Assembly: GCA_002299495.1 (NCBI GenBank)
Contig: DBNZ01000113.1
Span: forward strand, 561-16,767
DNA from: Methylococcaceae bacterium UBA659
GTDB taxonomy: Bacteria > Pseudomonadota > Gammaproteobacteria > Methylococcales > Methylomonadaceae
DNA: 16,207 nt
Direction of reading: 5' to 3'
The notes beneath the pieces are model-generated. The model saw only the letters and a program-made list of their open reading frames with translations. It was not told where the DNA came from and did not search any database. The position numbers were made by a program, and so were the translations under genes. Below, piece by piece: positions 13,640 to 16,207 of the stretch. Positions within the stretch are counted from its first letter, which is position 1. The number at the start of each line of letters is the position of its first letter.

Positions 13640-15772
13640 ATGAAAAAATTGTTTATTTTCCTATTGCCAATGATGGGTCCGGCCGTTGCTCGAGCCGAGG
13701 ACACCGTACAAAAAATCGATCCCGTGATTGTCACCGCACCCCTAGAAGAGGCGATTGCGGACTTCGCTAAACCCGTCACGATCTTAGACGGGAAGGAATT
13801 GCGGCTAAAAATGGCGCACACCATTGGTGAAACCCTGAAAAACGAATTAGGCATCACCAGCCAGTCCTTTGGCCCAGGCGTAGGCATACCGGTTATCCGC
13901 GGTCAATCAGGGCCTAGGGTGAGGGTTTTGTCCAATGGCATTGGCAGCAACGATGCGTCGGCGATCAGCCCGGACCACGCCACCAGCGTCGAACCGCTGA
14001 TGGCGGAGCGCATCGAAGTCTTGCGCGGTCCCGCCAGCTTGCTGTACGGCAGCGGCGCCATCGGCGGCGTGGTCAACATCATCGACAACCGCATCCCCGA
14101 ACAATTGCCGGAACGGCTAATTGGCGGCGTCTTGGACCAACATTACGATTCGGCATCCGATCAAACCATGACCGCGCTCAAAATCAACGGCGGCCAAGGC
14201 AATGTCGCCTACCATCTGGATGGTTTTTTTCGGAACCGGAGCAACCTTAACATTGGCGGATACGCCATAGACGAGACGGCGGCCCGGCAAGTCGAGCCCA
14301 ACTTGCCGGCGCGCCTGCAAAATACTCATGGTTATATCGACAACACATCTTCCCACGCCTTAAGCGGATCGGCGGGGCTGTCCATGGTCGGTGCGCCCGG
14401 TTTTCTTGGGGCCGCCTACAACTACCTAGAAAACGAGTACGGCATCGCGCCCGACGGTACCGGTGAAAAAGCCCGTATTGCCCTAAATCAAAGCAAATAC
14501 GATCTCAAAGGCGAACTCAAGGATCCGTTCGAATTCGCCCAATCGTTACGGGTCAAACTCGGTTTTACCGATTACGAACACCGCGAGCTGAAGGAGGGCG
14601 CCACGGCCACGTTGTTCACTAACGACACCTGGGAGAGCCGTTTGGAACTGGCGCATCATGATATCGGCCCGATGCGGGGCATGGTCGGTTTTCACCTCCA
14701 AAGTAGCGATCTGCAAGCTTTAGGCTTCGATGTTCACGGCGACGATCACGATGATGATCACCATGATGATCACGGCGACGATCACCATGATGATCACGAT
14801 GATGATCACAAAGAGACTCCCAACGCCGATGGGTCGCAGCCCCTTCTACCCCATACCCAAACCAACAGTTATGGCGTGTTCGCGGTGGAATCGATTAAAC
14901 AGGACGCCATGACTTACCAATTCGGCGTCCGGGTCGAACCCACCCACATTAATCCGGAAGGGCATGAAGATTTCAGTTTCACCCCAATCAGCGGTTCCGC
15001 GTCCGCGCTGTGGAAAGCCGATAGCCACAACCGCGTCAATCTGGCCGTTACCCGCTCCTCGCGGGCGCCCAACCCCCAGGAACTGCTATCGCACGGCTTC
15101 CATCACGCCACCCGCAGTTTTGAAATGGGCGACACCGGCCTTCAGGAAGAAAACTCCGTCAACCTAGATTTAGGTTATCGTTTCAACAGCGATTGGCTGC
15201 GGGCGGAAATCGACCTGTTCAACAATTGGGCAAGCGACTATATCTTTTTTAACCGCACCGGCGAGTTTGTCGATAAGCACGGAGGAGCTTGCTCCGGCGC
15301 AGATTGTGTGCAGGTGACGCTCGGTCAACAAGCCAACGCCACCTTCATGGGTTATGAAAGCAAGCTGGTTTTTCCTGTTATGGAAAATCATTATGGTCTC
15401 TTGGAGTTAGCCCTGTTCAGCGACTATACCCGGGGCCAGTTCACCGACGGCGGCGATGTGCCACGCATGCCGCCATTGCGGTTTGGTTTCCAAATAGACC
15501 ACTTCCTCGGCGATTGGAGCAACGGCTTGCGCTTAACCCGGGGCGAGGCGCAAAACCACCCGGGTGATTTCGATACCGCAACCCCCGCCTATGTGCTATT
15601 AGGTTTGAGCAGCCAATACCGGATCAAGCACTATAAGGACGTGGATATTTCCGTGTTCGCCAAAGCCAACAACCTGCTTGACGAAAATATCCGCAACTCT
15701 GTTTCTTTCCTGCGTAACTTCGCGCCCGAACCAGGCCGAGGCGCGGAATTAGGCATTAGGGTCAGCTATTAA
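13640..15772 (+). CDS. znuD: TonB-dependent zinc receptor, ZnuD-like
   Basis: The 710-aa outer-membrane receptor probably takes up zinc or a zinc complex using TonB energy. It begins with a signal peptide (MKKLFIFLLPMMGPAVARA, cut after about 19). A TonB-box-like DPVIVTAP follows (about 27-34), then a plug domain with GQSGPRVRVLSNGIG and ERIEVLRGPASLLYGSGAIG, and a 22-strand-type barrel ending in aromatic Tyr (IRVSY). The ZnuD hallmark is a predicted surface loop with six tandem x-D-D-H units (367-390; nine His and fifteen Asp in 364-390). A second loop has a close Cys pair (CSGADC). The ATG at 13640 was chosen because it gives the signal peptide and has GGTG upstream; the longer frame from 13565 crosses the Zur box. 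A Zur box and the neighbouring zur gene support zinc-controlled expression. Confidence 0.92.
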   Translation: MKKLFIFLLPMMGPAVARAEDTVQKIDPVIVTAPLEEAIADFAKPVTILDGKELRLKMAHTIGETLKNELGITSQSFGPGVGIPVIRGQSGPRVRVLSNGIGSNDASAISPDHATSVEPLMAERIEVLRGPASLLYGSGAIGGVVNIIDNRIPEQLPERLIGGVLDQHYDSASDQTMTALKINGGQGNVAYHLDGFFRNRSNLNIGGYAIDETAARQVEPNLPARLQNTHGYIDNTSSHALSGSAGLSMVGAPGFLGAAYNYLENEYGIAPDGTGEKARIALNQSKYDLKGELKDPFEFAQSLRVKLGFTDYEHRELKEGATATLFTNDTWESRLELAHHDIGPMRGMVGFHLQSSDLQALGFDVHGDDHDDDHHDDHGDDHHDDHDDDHKETPNADGSQPLLPHTQTNSYGVFAVESIKQDAMTYQFGVRVEPTHINPEGHEDFSFTPISGSASALWKADSHNRVNLAVTRSSRAPNPQELLSHGFHHATRSFEMGDTGLQEENSVNLDLGYRFNSDWLRAEIDLFNNWASDYIFFNRTGEFVDKHGGACSGADCVQVTLGQQANATFMGYESKLVFPVMENHYGLLELALFSDYTRGQFTDGGDVPRMPPLRFGFQIDHFLGDWSNGLRLTRGEAQNHPGDFDTATPAYVLLGLSSQYRIKHYKDVDISVFAKANNLLDENIRNSVSFLRNFAPEPGRGAELGIRVSY
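14738..14809 (+). repeat. Six 12-bp tandem units encoding x-D-D-H
   Basis: Six adjacent 4-codon units read GDDH, DDDH, HDDH, GDDH, HDDH, DDDH. At DNA level each is a variant of (GGC/GAT/CAT)-GAY-GAT-CAC; only the first codon and one wobble base vary. The pattern suggests expansion by slippage or unequal exchange, with possible length variation between strains. Confidence 0.85.
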
Positions 15773-15818
15773 CCGTAGCTTACCGTTGCCATAACTTTGT
15801 TTTGTCATGCACGTCTGA

Positions 15819-15929
15819 CTAGGGGCGAAGATCGCCATCGGAAATATAGGTCAATAACATTGGCATAAAAACTAAAATCGCAAACCCTAAGATCACTACG
15901 GCGATAATTTTAAGTGCGTCGTAAGACAT
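15819..15929 (-). CDS. Small single-span membrane protein (36 aa), function unknown
   Basis: An ATG at 15929 opens a 36-aa frame (MSYDALKIIAVVILGFAILV for the first 20 residues, then FMPMLLTYISDGDLRP). Residues about 7-27 form one hydrophobic membrane helix, flanked by a short charged N-terminus and a polar, acidic C-terminus. A strong Shine-Dalgarno-like GGTGGGG lies 2-3 nt before the ATG on the minus strand, and an A+T-rich stretch with CATATAA, a possible -10, lies just beyond. It is convergent to znuD. I do not recognise the family. The coding case rests on the ribosome site, the clean helix and the stop placed right after a polar tail. Confidence 0.55.
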   Translation of the reverse strand: MSYDALKIIAVVILGFAILVFMPMLLTYISDGDLRP

Positions 15930-16046
15930 AACCCCACCATTTTTTTATATGAAAACAAACACATAGGAAATATACAAGGAGATTTCCAAATAGCAAGTTT
16001 TTAGCTGACAGAAAGACGGTGGGGCGAGCCTACAAACAAAAATAAT

Positions 16047-16160
16047 CTAAACCTTCCTCAAAAATCTACGTTGAACGATCTCATAACCATCAACATTGGC
16101 GCCTAACCCATCATTAAAGCCCAAAGAACCGGATGCGGCTTTCCAGACCTCTTTGGACAA
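16047..16160 (-). CDS. Doubtful 37-codon ORF, possibly a gene remnant
   Basis: A minus-strand frame, open after an in-frame stop, can start at a TTG at 16160 and contains WKAASGSLGFNDGLGANVDG followed by YEIVQRRFLRKV and a stop. The composition looks protein-like, but there is no good ribosome site and no family I recognise. It could be the tail of a decayed gene. Confidence 0.2.
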   Translation of the reverse strand: MSKEVWKAASGSLGFNDGLGANVDGYEIVQRRFLRKV

Positions 16161-16207
16161 ATCCGTTTATAAGCTAGGGCATTTAGGTGGTTAACCCCCC
16201 AAGGCAT

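Larger units (their letters stand above)
15773..16207. other. Region after znuD without a large gene
   Basis: No ORF of normal gene size is present. It contains a convincing 36-codon minus-strand microprotein gene and one doubtful 37-codon frame, both listed separately. No clear intrinsic terminator follows znuD. Confidence 0.6.

Noticed and set aside
14738..14809. Regular short repeats resembling a CRISPR-like array.
   Set aside because: The units are 12 bp without spacers, in frame, and encode the xDDH metal loop of the receptor.

Overview
The window reads as a chromosomal segment of a Gram-negative gammaproteobacterium. It carries LPS export (lptFG), Mla-type lipid transport, a TonB-dependent receptor and the divergent pepA-holC / lptFG arrangement that is conserved in that class. 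Balanced base composition, the STAS-fused MlaE and the overall gene flavour suggest a methanotroph of the order Methylococcales. That placement is an inference from protein style, not a proven assignment.

Layout: (1) 17-1455 (+): hemF (oxygen-dependent haem synthesis), then 2 nt later a compact membrane di-iron hydroxylase with a complete histidine set. (2) 1456-1846: gene-free, holding a hairpin-rich dispersed-repeat-like element. (3) 1847-3777 (-): mlaE (STAS fusion) and mlaF overlapping by 4 nt, with no MCE (mlaD) gene next to them. (4) 3950-5880 (-): pepA then holC, the usual pair, but valS does not follow. (5) 6019-8177 (+): lptF and lptG, overlapping, divergent from pepA. (6) 8297-9583 (+): mtaB, a radical-SAM tRNA methylthiotransferase. 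(7) 9640-12314 (+): a 726-aa protein joining an N-terminal Fic-like region, whose catalytic motif is degenerate, to a zeta-toxin-like P-loop kinase domain. It is coupled by a TGATG overlap to a CYTH triphosphate tunnel enzyme. (8) 12315-12937: decayed mobile DNA, including an internally deleted IS66-type tnpA remnant on the minus strand. (9) 12938-15772 (+): a zinc module of zur and a znuD-like TonB receptor with a (xDDH)6 metal-binding stretch, each preceded by a near-perfect Zur box. (10) 15773-16207: no large gene; one convincing 36-codon membrane microprotein on the minus strand and one doubtful small ORF.

Working together: zur and znuD form a self-contained zinc regulon, in which zinc-loaded Zur should repress both genes through boxes whose 17-bp cores are exact reverse complements. 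lptFG and mlaEF both serve outer-membrane lipid traffic. The Fic/zeta-CYTH pair looks like a two-gene nucleotide- or phosphate-handling unit of unknown purpose and is the least explained part of the window.
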